Shown piece after piece: positions 26,975-35,412 of a stretch of 64,000 nt of DNA. The stretch comes from Taishania sp045629585 (GTDB lineage Bacteria; Bacteroidota; Bacteroidia; Flavobacteriales_D; Crocinitomicaceae): NCBI GenBank assembly GCA_045629585.1, contig JAZQRM010000021.1, forward strand, positions 62,001 through 126,000, in the 5' to 3' direction. The notes under the pieces were generated by a model. The model saw only the letters and a program-made list of their open reading frames with translations, made no database searches and was not told the origin of the DNA. Each line of letters opens with the position of its first letter. Position 1 is the stretch's first letter. The translations under genes were made by a program, and so were the position numbers.

Positions 26975-27047
26975 GCGGGAGTAGCTCAGTTGGTAGAGCG
27001 TCAGCCTTCCAAGCTGAGGGTCGCGAGTTCGAGTCTCGTCTCCCGCT
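26975..27047 (+). tRNA. tRNA-Gly (anticodon TCC)
   Basis: 73-base cloverleaf: acceptor GCGGGAG with CTCCCGC, anticodon stem TCAGC/GCTGA around loop CTTCCAA giving TCC, and T arm GCGAGTTCGAGTCTCGT. It lies 15 bases after tRNA-Thr under the same promoter. No terminator follows before the next coding gene, so read-through into it is possible. Confidence 0.97.
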
Positions 27048-27098
27048 CTTATAAAATAATTATTTCAACTCTTTTCTTTTTTTTTAATCCCTTACTTA

Positions 27099-28823
27099 AT
27101 GAAAATAAAAGCAACCCTTATAGGGTTTTTCTGCATTGGTACACTTTGTGCTCAAACACCCAAAGTGGATACCATTCGTGTAATGACCTACAATGTGTTG
27201 AATTTCCCGGATGGTCGTAACGATTGTTCTAATAATTTAAGAGTTCCCAATCGTCAAGATACTTTGGCCAAAGTGATAAATTATACGCTTCCTGATATTT
27301 TTATAGCAAATGAAGTTCAAACTTTAGAAGGTGCTCAAGCTATTTTACACGGAGCGATGAATAGTAATGGACGTTCTAATTACCGAATGGCGGAGTTTGC
27401 GTACGGAAATGCTGGTGGTTTTCCGCATAATGCCGTTTTTTATAATGCCAATAAATTAATTCTAAAAGAACAACATATCATTCAAACGGATGTTCGTCCA
27501 ATTGATCATATCGTTTTTTATGGAGTTGATCCTTTATTAGATACGCATTTTGATACTACATTTTTTGAAGTATTTGCGGCTCATCTAAAAGCTGGAAGTG
27601 GAAGCGCAGAACAAGCACAAAGGTATGAACAGGCTCAATTGATCCGAAATTACATAGATGCGCGTCCTGCCAATAGAAATTATATCATTGGTGGTGATTT
27701 TAATGTTTATCGAGCTTCTGAATCAGGTTATGTGAAGTTGACTTCTGGTGGAACTAATCCTTTCAAAGATCCTATTAATCGTCCAGGAAGTTGGAATTCA
27801 AACAATTCTTTTAGAGATATTCACACACAATCGACACGTACAAATGAAAATATCGAATGTGGATCAACGGGGGGAATGGATGATCGTTTTGATCAACTCT
27901 TAGTTTCTGCCAACGTATTATCAGGACGTGATTCTGTAAAATACATTGCTAATACTTATAAAACGATTGGAAATGATGGAAACCACTACAATCAATCCAT
28001 AATTTCAGGGTCTAATTCACTTTATCCAGCATCTTTGGTTCATTCGCTTTACTATATGTCCGACCATTTACCTGTTGTGATGGATATGAAGGTGAATTAT
28101 CCGCTAACAAATGGATTGGCTTTGCAACCAATTAATCAATATATAGCTTGTAATGGCACAAATACTGGTGCGATCAGAATTATACCACATGCAGGAGTTG
28201 CTCCTTATCGTTATGCATGGGCACATGATGTCAATAATACAACTGCTGAAGCGTCTCAGTTAGTGGCCGGTCAATACTGCGTTACTGTAACGGATGCTTT
28301 AAATCAAGTGGACCAAATCTGTGTAAATTTGGGACAACCAGAACCTTTAGTAATTAATAATAGTTTTATAAGCTCTGATTTTGGTGGATGTATTGGGGCG
28401 GTAATTCCTTACTTGGCAGGTGGCGTAGCTCCATATACTTATAGCTGGAATGGCGGAGCAGCAACCAATCTTTCTTACATTGATAATTTGTGTGAAGGAA
28501 CTTACACGTTGGTGGCAACAGATGCTAATGGATGCACGGTTACAAGAGATTACACTATTCAGTTTTTATCTGTAGCTGAAGAATTAGAATTTAATTCTGT
28601 TAAATTAGCACCTAATCCAGCAAGTGAAGCATTTACAATTCAATGGTCCGGAAATGATAATGTTACTTTTGAATTGTTTGACTTGATGGGGAAGAAAGTT
28701 GAATTAAATACAATCGTTAATACTCCTTTTGATCAAACATTCTCTATTGCGGGATTGCAAAGTGGAGTATATGTGATTCGAGCAATCGGAGCAAACTGGT
28801 CTTCTCGGATTATAAAGAAATAG
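27099..28823 (+). CDS. Exported endonuclease/exonuclease/phosphatase-fold protein with SprB-like repeats and T9SS domain
   Basis: 574-residue secreted protein. The signal peptide ends LCAQ. Residues about 25-335 are an EEP-fold domain with the expected metal and catalytic motifs: MTYNVLNF, NEVQ, GGDFNVYRAS and SDHLPVVMD. Two SprB-like repeats follow (VAPYRYAWAHD...LVAGQYCVTVTDA and VAPYTYSWNGG...LCEGTYTLVATDANG). The C-terminal 75 residues are a type A T9SS sorting domain (KLAPNPASEAFTI, GVYVIRAIG). Plausibly an extracellular nuclease or phosphodiesterase for nutrient scavenging. The start at 27099 is 52 bases after tRNA-Gly. Confidence 0.88.
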   Translation: MKIKATLIGFFCIGTLCAQTPKVDTIRVMTYNVLNFPDGRNDCSNNLRVPNRQDTLAKVINYTLPDIFIANEVQTLEGAQAILHGAMNSNGRSNYRMAEFAYGNAGGFPHNAVFYNANKLILKEQHIIQTDVRPIDHIVFYGVDPLLDTHFDTTFFEVFAAHLKAGSGSAEQAQRYEQAQLIRNYIDARPANRNYIIGGDFNVYRASESGYVKLTSGGTNPFKDPINRPGSWNSNNSFRDIHTQSTRTNENIECGSTGGMDDRFDQLLVSANVLSGRDSVKYIANTYKTIGNDGNHYNQSIISGSNSLYPASLVHSLYYMSDHLPVVMDMKVNYPLTNGLALQPINQYIACNGTNTGAIRIIPHAGVAPYRYAWAHDVNNTTAEASQLVAGQYCVTVTDALNQVDQICVNLGQPEPLVINNSFISSDFGGCIGAVIPYLAGGVAPYTYSWNGGAATNLSYIDNLCEGTYTLVATDANGCTVTRDYTIQFLSVAEELEFNSVKLAPNPASEAFTIQWSGNDNVTFELFDLMGKKVELNTIVNTPFDQTFSIAGLQSGVYVIRAIGANWSSRIIKK

Positions 28824-28829
28824 AAAGAT

Positions 28830-29315
28830 TTAACGATCTTTATTAATAGAATGGATGCTATTGTGATTTTGTTCAATAGCATCTTTTATTTTTTTTATGC
28901 TTTTTGTAAGCAGATAAATATCTTCGGTACTATTACTTCTTAACCAAGGCCAGCTTTCTTTTTCATCTTCAATGGCCATTGCCATGTGATAAAACTCCAA
29001 AAAGCGAAATTGCTTTAACCAACTTTGGGCTTTTACATCTCCTTCGGCTGCGCTAATTAACGCATAAAGCTGTAAATAATTATTATCCATCAACCATTTT
29101 CTACTTTCATCTTCTAAGAAAATTGCTTGAATACAATGATAAATCTCTGGTCGATTAAACTTTAACCAACCTAACAATTCATTGTTTCCTTCCATGGCTG
29201 CAATCCAGGCCAAAGTTTCCTTGGGATGAATTACAAAAGGCGTAATTACAACCTTTTGTGGGGGTGGCGCATCCATTTCTTTCTGCTTGTTTTTTTTCTT
29301 AAACCAATTAAACAT
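28830..29315 (-). CDS. Unknown protein with four 25-residue W/Y repeats
   Basis: 161 residues, family not recognised. After a basic N-terminus (FNWFKKKNKQK) and a Pro stretch come four regularly spaced units: W-L at 50, 74, 99 and 124, Tyr at exactly 59, 84, 109 and 134, and an A-x-E-like motif about eight residues before each W. The units look helical. The start codon overlaps the end of the SpmA/SpmB fusion by eight bases, so the two are translationally coupled and probably work together. No signal peptide or membrane segment, so cytoplasmic. Confidence 0.8.
   Translation of the reverse strand: MFNWFKKKNKQKEMDAPPPQKVVITPFVIHPKETLAWIAAMEGNNELLGWLKFNRPEIYHCIQAIFLEDESRKWLMDNNYLQLYALISAAEGDVKAQSWLKQFRFLEFYHMAMAIEDEKESWPWLRSNSTEDIYLLTKSIKKIKDAIEQNHNSIHSINKDR
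28854..28896 (+). terminator. Terminator lying inside the opposite gene
   Basis: Arms GATGCTATTG and CAATAGCATC are perfect over 10 bp with a 10-base loop, followed on the plus strand by a long T-rich tract. It fits as the terminator of the exported EEP gene but sits within the 3' coding end of the convergent repeat-protein gene. Confidence 0.8.
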
Positions 29316-30546
29316 ACTTGAAAAATATTAATGCCATTACAATTGCGGCAATCATACCTACAAAATCAGTGAATAATCCGATTCCGGCTGCATATCGCGT
29401 TTGTGTTATTTTAACGGCTCCAAAATATACGGATAAAATATAAAAGGTCGTTTCTGTACTTCCTTGAAATGTAGCTGCTAAATTTGCGGTGAAAGAATCA
29501 ACACCTTTTGATTCAAATAATTCCAACATTAAACCGCGTGCTCCTGATCCGCTGAAAGGTTTCATGAAGGCTACAGGCAACGCGTCGACAATTAGATCGG
29601 CCACAATACCAAATTGGAGAAGAATCCACTTTATACCATCCAAAAGTGCATCTAAAGTTCCCGTTGTGCGAATCAACGAAACAGCTATCAAAATAGCAAC
29701 TAGATAAGGAATCACGTTTATTGCTACCTGAAAACCGCCTTTAGCTCCTTCTATAAAAGCATCATAGACGTTTACCTTTTTCTTAACAGCAAGAAGAACA
29801 AATAATGCGATCACTAGTAATAAAATTAAATTACCGCCCACGTTGGAGATGTAACTGGTGTACATCGGATACTTTTTTATGAAAATCAATAATCCCACCA
29901 TCAAAGCTGTCATTCCCCCTAAATAGGCAAATATCACTTTGTTTAAGAGATTGATTTTCTGAATTAAGGCAACTGCAATTAAGCCAATAAGGGTGGAAAA
30001 AAAGGTGGCAAATAAAATGGGAATAAATACGCCGGATGTATTTGTGGATCCTGCAGCAGCACGATACGCTAAAATCGAAACTGGAATAATTGTTAAACCA
30101 GAAGTATTTAAGACCAAAAACATAATTTGTGCATTGGTAGCCGTGTCTTTTTTAGGGTTCAATTCTTGCAAATCATGCATGGCTTTTAATCCCAATGGAG
30201 TAGCTGCATTGTCTAATCCCAACATGTTAGCCGAAAAATTCATCATCATCGAACCAATTGCGGGATGATTTTTAGGTACTTCTGGAAAAAGTTTGGAGAA
30301 TAATGGAGCGACTACTTTTGAAAGTACTTGAACAGCACCTCCGTCCTCCCCAATTTTCATGATGCCCATCCATAGGCACATCGCTCCCGTTAAATATAAA
30401 GCTAATTCAAATCCTGTTTTGGAGCTGGCAAATAGACCATCCACCATGATTTGGAAGATGTCCCAATCTCCATAACCAAAACATTTTATGACCCCAACAC
30501 CAATAGGAATCAAAATCATTAAAATAAATAAGCGATTCAAAAGCAT
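29308..30546 (-). CDS. Fused spore-maturation-type (SpmA-SpmB) membrane protein
   Basis: 412-residue inner-membrane protein with two Gate (nucleoside-recognition-like) domains in tandem. The first, SpmA-like, has GAMCLWMGIMKIGEDGGAVQVL and MSFNSA-type ANMLGLDNAATPLGLKAM; the second, SpmB-like, has AFIEGAKGGFQVAINVIPYLVAILIAVSLIR and KPFSGSGARGLMLELF. In Bacillus the separate SpmA and SpmB act in spore core dehydration; non-sporulating Bacteroidota carry this fusion with unknown function, perhaps transport. Coupled to the repeat protein downstream. Confidence 0.88.
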   Translation of the reverse strand: MLLNRLFILMILIPIGVGVIKCFGYGDWDIFQIMVDGLFASSKTGFELALYLTGAMCLWMGIMKIGEDGGAVQVLSKVVAPLFSKLFPEVPKNHPAIGSMMMNFSANMLGLDNAATPLGLKAMHDLQELNPKKDTATNAQIMFLVLNTSGLTIIPVSILAYRAAAGSTNTSGVFIPILFATFFSTLIGLIAVALIQKINLLNKVIFAYLGGMTALMVGLLIFIKKYPMYTSYISNVGGNLILLLVIALFVLLAVKKKVNVYDAFIEGAKGGFQVAINVIPYLVAILIAVSLIRTTGTLDALLDGIKWILLQFGIVADLIVDALPVAFMKPFSGSGARGLMLELFESKGVDSFTANLAATFQGSTETTFYILSVYFGAVKITQTRYAAGIGLFTDFVGMIAAIVMALIFFKYV

Positions 30547-30684
30547 ACAGCGAATATCGCTACATTTTTTCGGCGAAAGTTCACGAAAACAAAAATGATA
30601 CTAACAAGTAGTTGTTATCGGAAAGGGAATGGTTGGATTTTGACTTTTAAAATATAATGGTTTAGTAACTTATGACATGGCTTC

Positions 30685-31260
30685 TTATTCAATTCCCCCA
30701 CCTCGCATCACCAAATCGCAGAAGTTGCCAATTAGTATTCTTCCGTGGTTGCCAGAAACTTCGGGGTGGAATTGCACGCCAAACCAAGGTTTTTGTTTGT
30801 GTTGCATCACTTCGTTGATGCAGGCATCGGAAGAGCCTATCAATTCAAATCCACTAGGAATAGAAATGGTTTCGCAGTGATCTTCCATCATTTCAACTTC
30901 TGAGGGAAGTTTGTCAAAAAGTACACAATCGGTAAAGGTTTCAATGGTTTGCCAATTGCGATCTTCAGCTATGCGTGCAATTTGTGCACCATGAAGCATA
31001 CCTAAAATTTGATGACCAAAGCAAATACCCAAAAGTGGTTTTTGCCAATCCAAAATCCATTGAAAAAGGTCTAAATACCGTTGAGGATTTATTTCAGAAA
31101 GTAGGATAGGGGCACCCGAGATAATCACCCCTGCAAAAGTATCTAAATCTTTTGTTGCCAGATCATACATGGGTACCAATTCACCATCCATAAATTCATC
31201 CACACACTCAAAAATGAATGGTGATTTTTGACTTCCACAATCAATAATAGCAATTTTCAT
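30685..31260 (-). CDS. Class I glutamine amidotransferase-like protein
   Basis: 191 residues, a stand-alone GATase1 domain similar to the GMP synthase glutaminase. Catalytic Cys is in LLGICFGHQILG, the oxyanion strand in GVIISGAP, and the His-x-Glu of the triad in QFHPEVSG. No partner synthase is in the operon, so it could be a hydrolase on gamma-glutamyl compounds (like PuuD or GGP-type enzymes) or a subunit for an unlinked synthase. Its ATG overlaps the yciO stop (TAATG), giving coupled translation. Last gene of the mutL operon. Confidence 0.87.
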   Translation of the reverse strand: MKIAIIDCGSQKSPFIFECVDEFMDGELVPMYDLATKDLDTFAGVIISGAPILLSEINPQRYLDLFQWILDWQKPLLGICFGHQILGMLHGAQIARIAEDRNWQTIETFTDCVLFDKLPSEVEMMEDHCETISIPSGFELIGSSDACINEVMQHKQKPWFGVQFHPEVSGNHGRILIGNFCDLVMRGGGIE

Positions 31261-31874
31261 TAGTTTAGAATTCCGATTCCTTGTCGCACAATATCTGGTT
31301 CATCTGTTGTACAATCAACAATTGTAGACGTTTCTAATCTACCTGCTCCACAATCCAAGATGATTTCAAATTCATTGCCAAACTTCTCATATATCGCATA
31401 CGGATCTGCAAAATAAGTCTGTATCTCATCCTCTTCATTATGCAATGATGTTGTAACAATGGGATTACCTAATTCTTCCACAATGGCTTGAAGTACTTCT
31501 TGATCCGGAACACGTATACCGACTTCTTTTTTATTCGAGTCAAATAATTTTTGAACTTCAGTTGTCGCTGGTAAAATAAAGGTAAAAGGTCCTGGTAAAT
31601 TATTCTTTAATAGTTTAAAAGTGGGTCTAGAAATGTGTTTTACATAATTAGAGATGTCACTTAAATCTTTACAAATCAGAGAGAAATTTGCCTTGCTTAG
31701 TTTGATTTTTTTATGCTTTGCTAATGCTGCTAAACCTTTTTTATTGTTTAAATCACATGCAACTGCATACACAGTATCTGTGGGTACCACCACTAATCCT
31801 CCATTTCGCAGGTGCGTCACCACTTGATGGATAATTTTAGGGTCAACATAATAAGGATTTACCTCAATAATCAT
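31260..31874 (-). CDS. yciO: YciO-type YrdC-fold protein
   Basis: 204 residues, Sua5/YciO/YrdC fold, but of the YciO subgroup. Diagnostic YciO-like features are ANFSLICKDLSDISNYV, FKLLKNNLPGPFTFIL and KKEVGIRVPDQEVLQAI. The catalytic S-x-N of TsaC is replaced (TSLHNEE) and the KxR region reads KHKKIKLSK. YciO is reported as a weak or moonlighting relative of TsaC; the exact role is open. It may affect t6A, but the tsaC at 16855 is the likelier main enzyme. 65 bases after rluF and overlapping the amidotransferase by one base. Confidence 0.88.
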   Translation of the reverse strand: MIIEVNPYYVDPKIIHQVVTHLRNGGLVVVPTDTVYAVACDLNNKKGLAALAKHKKIKLSKANFSLICKDLSDISNYVKHISRPTFKLLKNNLPGPFTFILPATTEVQKLFDSNKKEVGIRVPDQEVLQAIVEELGNPIVTTSLHNEEDEIQTYFADPYAIYEKFGNEFEIILDCGAGRLETSTIVDCTTDEPDIVRQGIGILN

Positions 31875-31939
31875 AGGAGTCAGATTTTTGTGTTACAGTT
31901 CTAATTTAATGGAAATAAAGAAACTTAGCAAGTTAACTT

Positions 31940-32653
31940 TTAATAGCTTTCGCCTTGTTTGATAATTGCAACCTCTTCCGCTGTTAAATATCTATATTGA
32001 CCAAGAGGAGTATCTAGGTTAATATGCATAATACGGATGCGCTTTAGACGTTTTACCGTATAGCCACAATATTCACACATTCTACGGATTTGCCGATTTA
32101 GACCTTGTGTTAAAATGATTTTAAATTCAAAACGACTTAGTTGTTCGACCTCACAAGGAGCTGTAACTGTTTCTAGAATAGGAACACCGCTTCTCATTTG
32201 TGTTAAAAATGATTCGGTAATAGGCATATCCACCTTCACGATATATTCCTTTTCGTGATTGTAGCGAGCTCTTAAAACCAGATTGACAATATCTCCATCG
32301 TTTGTCAATAAAATCAAACCTTCCGAATCTTTATCTAATCGTCCGATCGGGAAGATACGTTCTGGGTAGTTTATAAAGTCTACGATATTATTGCGCTCTC
32401 TTTTGGTGTCTGTCGTACAAACAATTCCTCTAGGTTTATTTAATGCGATATAAACACCTTGTTTACGTTGACTTTGAATGATTTTATCATCAACCGCAAT
32501 TTGGTCGTCAATATTCACTTTTGTGCCTAATTCAGGTAATATTCCATTCACTTTTATTCGTCCTTCTTCGATAAGTGTATCAGCTGCTCTGCGCGAACAA
32601 TATCCAATTTCACTCATGTATTTGTTTAAACGAACTTTATTTTCTTCACTCAT
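31940..32653 (-). CDS. rluF: 23S rRNA pseudouridine synthase, RluF/RsuA family
   Basis: Pseudouridylation enzyme of the RsuA/RluB/E/F group. I start at the ATG at 32653 (MSEENKVRLNKYMSEIGYCS), five bases after the upstream stop; a TTG at 32677 would overlap that gene. The N-terminal S4 RNA-binding domain (SRRAADTLIEEGRIKVNG) is followed by the catalytic domain, with Asp in FPIGRLDKDSEGLILLTNDGD, and by LNRQIRRMCEYCGYTVKRLKRIRI near the end. The RIRI motif and length (238) fit RluF. Fifth gene of the mutL operon. Confidence 0.9.
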   Translation of the reverse strand: MSEENKVRLNKYMSEIGYCSRRAADTLIEEGRIKVNGILPELGTKVNIDDQIAVDDKIIQSQRKQGVYIALNKPRGIVCTTDTKRERNNIVDFINYPERIFPIGRLDKDSEGLILLTNDGDIVNLVLRARYNHEKEYIVKVDMPITESFLTQMRSGVPILETVTAPCEVEQLSRFEFKIILTQGLNRQIRRMCEYCGYTVKRLKRIRIMHINLDTPLGQYRYLTAEEVAIIKQGESY

Positions 32654-32658
32654 TTTTA

Positions 32659-33750
32659 TTACTTTGAAAAGGTGCAACTAATTGCTCTATGATCACTAAA
32701 TGCTTTTTTCTGTACGTTAAATTCTAGGGCCTTTATTTTTGAAGAGTGAAAGATATAATCTATTCTTCCTGCAGGTAATTTACCAATGTAAGTTGATCCA
32801 AATCCATGTCCTGTTTCAATAAAGGCATCGGATAGATAATGACTGAATCTCTGGTAAACGTATGAGATTGGTGTGTCATTGAAATCTCCACAAACGATAA
32901 CTGGATAAGGCGATGTTTGTATATGGTTGACGATTCTTTCAGCTTGGTCAGCTCTTTTGGGATAGGCTAACTTCAAGCGATTAATCATTTGCTCATATTT
33001 ACTTTGCGTGTTTTTTTCTTCCGCTATCTCAGATATTCGAAAAGATTGAAGATGTACGTTGTACACTCGAATGGTGTCATTTCCCTTCTTTATATCAGCA
33101 TAGATACAAAAGTTATAATTGCGACCATCTTCCGTTTCAAAAATCACATCTCCTTTTGAAACCATCGGATATTTCGAAAATAAAATGATTCCAAAATGTT
33201 GTCGACCGACTGGTTTGTAGATATAGCGAGTATGGGTAAAAGGCATTTTTAATTTTTCCTTAAACAGTGAGGTTGTCAGAAATTTAGAAGGTTTATCTTT
33301 TGAATAAAACTCTTGAAATGCAATGACATCTGGTTGTTCTTCTAAACAATAGTTAATGATGCTATCTCTATTTGCAAACTTTTGCTCCGAACTGCTTTCG
33401 TTATATAAATCGAAAATTTGAACGTTATTTGATAAAACCTTAAAAGTGAAATCTTCGTTCTTTTCTTTTGGTTCACCTAAACTGTAGAGTCTTTTTACAT
33501 AGGGAATTCCACATAATAATATTGCTGTGAAAAGCAAAGCCCAATAAGATCTTTTCAGAATCCAAAACAGGGTGATGACGATTGCGCAGAAATACAATAT
33601 TGGATAGGCTAGTCCTAATAGTGGAAACGCCCAAATGAATTTGGGATGAATAAACGGAAGGAAATAACACATTATTAGGGCCGCAAAGATACAGAGGGTA
33701 AACAATCCCATACCTCCTTTAAATGTATTATTGAGCACCTTTCTAAGCAT
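32659..33750 (-). CDS. Membrane-anchored endonuclease/exonuclease/phosphatase-family protein
   Basis: 363 residues. The N-terminus holds about three membrane helices (LFTLCIFAALIMCYFLPFI, AYPILYFCAIVITLFWIL, YWALLFTAILLCGIPYV). The remaining 260 residues are an EEP-fold domain with LSNNVQIFD, DVIAFQEFYS, VCGDFNDTPISYVY and FSDHRAISC as metal/catalytic landmarks. Typical of Bacteroidota rhomboid-mutL clusters. Substrate unknown; nuclease, sphingomyelinase-like or phosphodiesterase activities are all possible. Its ATG overlaps the rhomboid stop (TAATG). Confidence 0.88.
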   Translation of the reverse strand: MLRKVLNNTFKGGMGLFTLCIFAALIMCYFLPFIHPKFIWAFPLLGLAYPILYFCAIVITLFWILKRSYWALLFTAILLCGIPYVKRLYSLGEPKEKNEDFTFKVLSNNVQIFDLYNESSSEQKFANRDSIINYCLEEQPDVIAFQEFYSKDKPSKFLTTSLFKEKLKMPFTHTRYIYKPVGRQHFGIILFSKYPMVSKGDVIFETEDGRNYNFCIYADIKKGNDTIRVYNVHLQSFRISEIAEEKNTQSKYEQMINRLKLAYPKRADQAERIVNHIQTSPYPVIVCGDFNDTPISYVYQRFSHYLSDAFIETGHGFGSTYIGKLPAGRIDYIFHSSKIKALEFNVQKKAFSDHRAISCTFSK

Positions 33751-34643
33751 TATTTACTTTGTTTAAATAAAAATTCCTTTTCTTCTTTGGTCAAAGATTC
33801 ATATCCTGATTTACTGATTTTATCTAATATACTATCAATACGTTCTTGACGCTTCTTTTTGGCTGTGTTATATTCTTCATCGCTCATTTGAGCAGCACTC
33901 GATTGATAGGGATTTTTAGTAATCTTAATCTTTGACTTTTTTTCCCTTTTTGTGAACAAACGATCTAGCCATTTTGAAAAACGAGTAACAATATTTTTGT
34001 TCGATGAATAATTGCGCACGCTAAAATAACCAAATATTGCACCTCCTAAATGTGCTAAATGAGCTGTTCCGTCATTAGCTCCGATGGAGAAGAAATTAAA
34101 TAAGAAAAGAATAATTGCTAATGCTCTAAGATTCAGATTAAAAAGGCCAAATACACTAATTTGAAATCGAGGCATGTATGCTGCCATGGCAAAAATCAAA
34201 GCGAAAATTGCACCGGAAGCACCTACAACCATCTTTTCATGTAAAAAATCAATATTCTGAATGATTAATTCAAGTAGGTTGCCGCAAATACCACCTAATA
34301 AGTAGGTTGCAAGTAAGCGTTTGCCACCTAAATAATGTTCAAATAAACGTCCAATAGCGTAAAGCATCAACATGTTAAAAGCGAAATGCATCAAGCCATA
34401 ATGAGAGAATATACTTGTGATAAGTCCCCACGGATGGTATAAAAAGCCTTTTAAATTGGTTTGAAAATCAAATATTGAATGAATGTAAAACCCGATTGTT
34501 ACACTTATTTCAGGTGAAGCAAAACGCATTATTAGGTTTGCTACTGAAATAAAAATAAAAACGGCTGCATTAACAATAATCAAACGGGTAGTCATACTAC
34601 CACTTCGGAATTGACTTTTAATATCGTCAAGAATTGTTGACAT
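33750..34643 (-). CDS. Rhomboid intramembrane serine protease (second copy)
   Basis: 297 residues with about six membrane helices. The catalytic dyad is visible: Ser in VGASGAIFALIF (GxSG in TM4) and His in TAHLAHLGGAIFGY (TM6). The FAFNMLMLYAIGRLFEHYLG region matches TM2 of the family. A basic C-terminal cytoplasmic tail of about 80 residues contains KKSKIKITKNPYQS and a charged helix not seen in the first copy. It cleaves membrane helices of unknown substrates. Paired with the other rhomboid eight bases upstream. Confidence 0.93.
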   Translation of the reverse strand: MSTILDDIKSQFRSGSMTTRLIIVNAAVFIFISVANLIMRFASPEISVTIGFYIHSIFDFQTNLKGFLYHPWGLITSIFSHYGLMHFAFNMLMLYAIGRLFEHYLGGKRLLATYLLGGICGNLLELIIQNIDFLHEKMVVGASGAIFALIFAMAAYMPRFQISVFGLFNLNLRALAIILFLFNFFSIGANDGTAHLAHLGGAIFGYFSVRNYSSNKNIVTRFSKWLDRLFTKREKKSKIKITKNPYQSSAAQMSDEEYNTAKKKRQERIDSILDKISKSGYESLTKEEKEFLFKQSK

Positions 34644-34651
34644 AGATAAAT

Positions 34652-35404
34652 TTAATAAAAGTGTTTACGATCTGTTTTTCTCCAAACAAGAACAAAAATT
34701 ATTCCAACGATTGCACCACCAACATGCGCTAAATGAGCAATGTTATCTGCAGGCATTTTGATACTATTATACACTTCATATAGTAAATACGCTCCAATTA
34801 GATATTTTGCACGAATTGGAATTGGGGGAAATAAAAGCATTAATTGCGTATTCGGGAAAAGAACGCCAAAAGCTGCTAATAGTCCAAATATTGCCCCTGA
34901 AGCACCAACCATTGAGCTGCTCCCTAAACGTTGATAATTATTTAAAATTAATTGAGAATCAGCTGAATTTAGATACAACTCTTTTACGTTTGTTCCCCAA
35001 AAATATTCATTAACCTTTACCACCTCGTATCCATCAGCAACTAGTTCATTTTGTAATTGATAAAATTGATAAGCTCCGATTCCGTTGTACATTAAATAGG
35101 CTCCAACTCCACAAGAAATATAGAAAATAAAATAACGTTTAGCTCCCCAAATTCTTTCTAGATGCGAACCGAAAGAAACCAATAAGAACATATTGAAGAA
35201 AATATGTGTGATTGAATCTATGCTATGTGTGAACATATGCGTGACAATCTGGTAAGGCTCGAATAGAGGCGTGTTTATATAGTGCGCCGCCAATGAGTTG
35301 TAAATTATTTCATTTCCCTGTTGCGCCGTTACAATACAAACCAAATACACAACGATATTGATGAGTAATAAGTTTTTCGTTACAGGTGGTATATTATTAA
35401 ACAT
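34652..35404 (-). CDS. Rhomboid intramembrane serine protease (first copy)
   Basis: 250 residues, six membrane helices. The catalytic Ser is in VGASGAIFGLLAAFG and the catalytic His in NIAHLAHVGGAIVG; the THIFFNMFLLVSFGSHLERIWG stretch carries the conserved H/N of TM2 and the following amphipathic loop. An insert of about 40 residues (NELVADGYEVVKVNEYFWGT) lies between TM3 and TM4 on the periplasmic side. It begins eight bases after mutL, forming the mutL-rhomboid-rhomboid-EEP order that I recall from other Flavobacteriia. Confidence 0.93.
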   Translation of the reverse strand: MFNNIPPVTKNLLLINIVVYLVCIVTAQQGNEIIYNSLAAHYINTPLFEPYQIVTHMFTHSIDSITHIFFNMFLLVSFGSHLERIWGAKRYFIFYISCGVGAYLMYNGIGAYQFYQLQNELVADGYEVVKVNEYFWGTNVKELYLNSADSQLILNNYQRLGSSSMVGASGAIFGLLAAFGVLFPNTQLMLLFPPIPIRAKYLIGAYLLYEVYNSIKMPADNIAHLAHVGGAIVGIIFVLVWRKTDRKHFY

Positions 35405-35412
35405 ATTTTCTT

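Noticed and set aside
26886..27047. tRNA pair as an integration site for a genomic island
   Set aside because: No integrase, no direct repeat of the tRNA 3' end and no composition shift were seen on either side.
31260..31874. A second threonylcarbamoyl-AMP synthase
   Set aside because: The SxN motif is missing and internal motifs fit YciO, so I named it by subgroup instead of giving it the same function as TsaC.
32654..32677. Upstream TTG start for the pseudouridine synthase
   Set aside because: It would overlap the preceding gene and add residues before the S4 domain that look like read-through of that gene's end; the ATG at 32653 is better placed.
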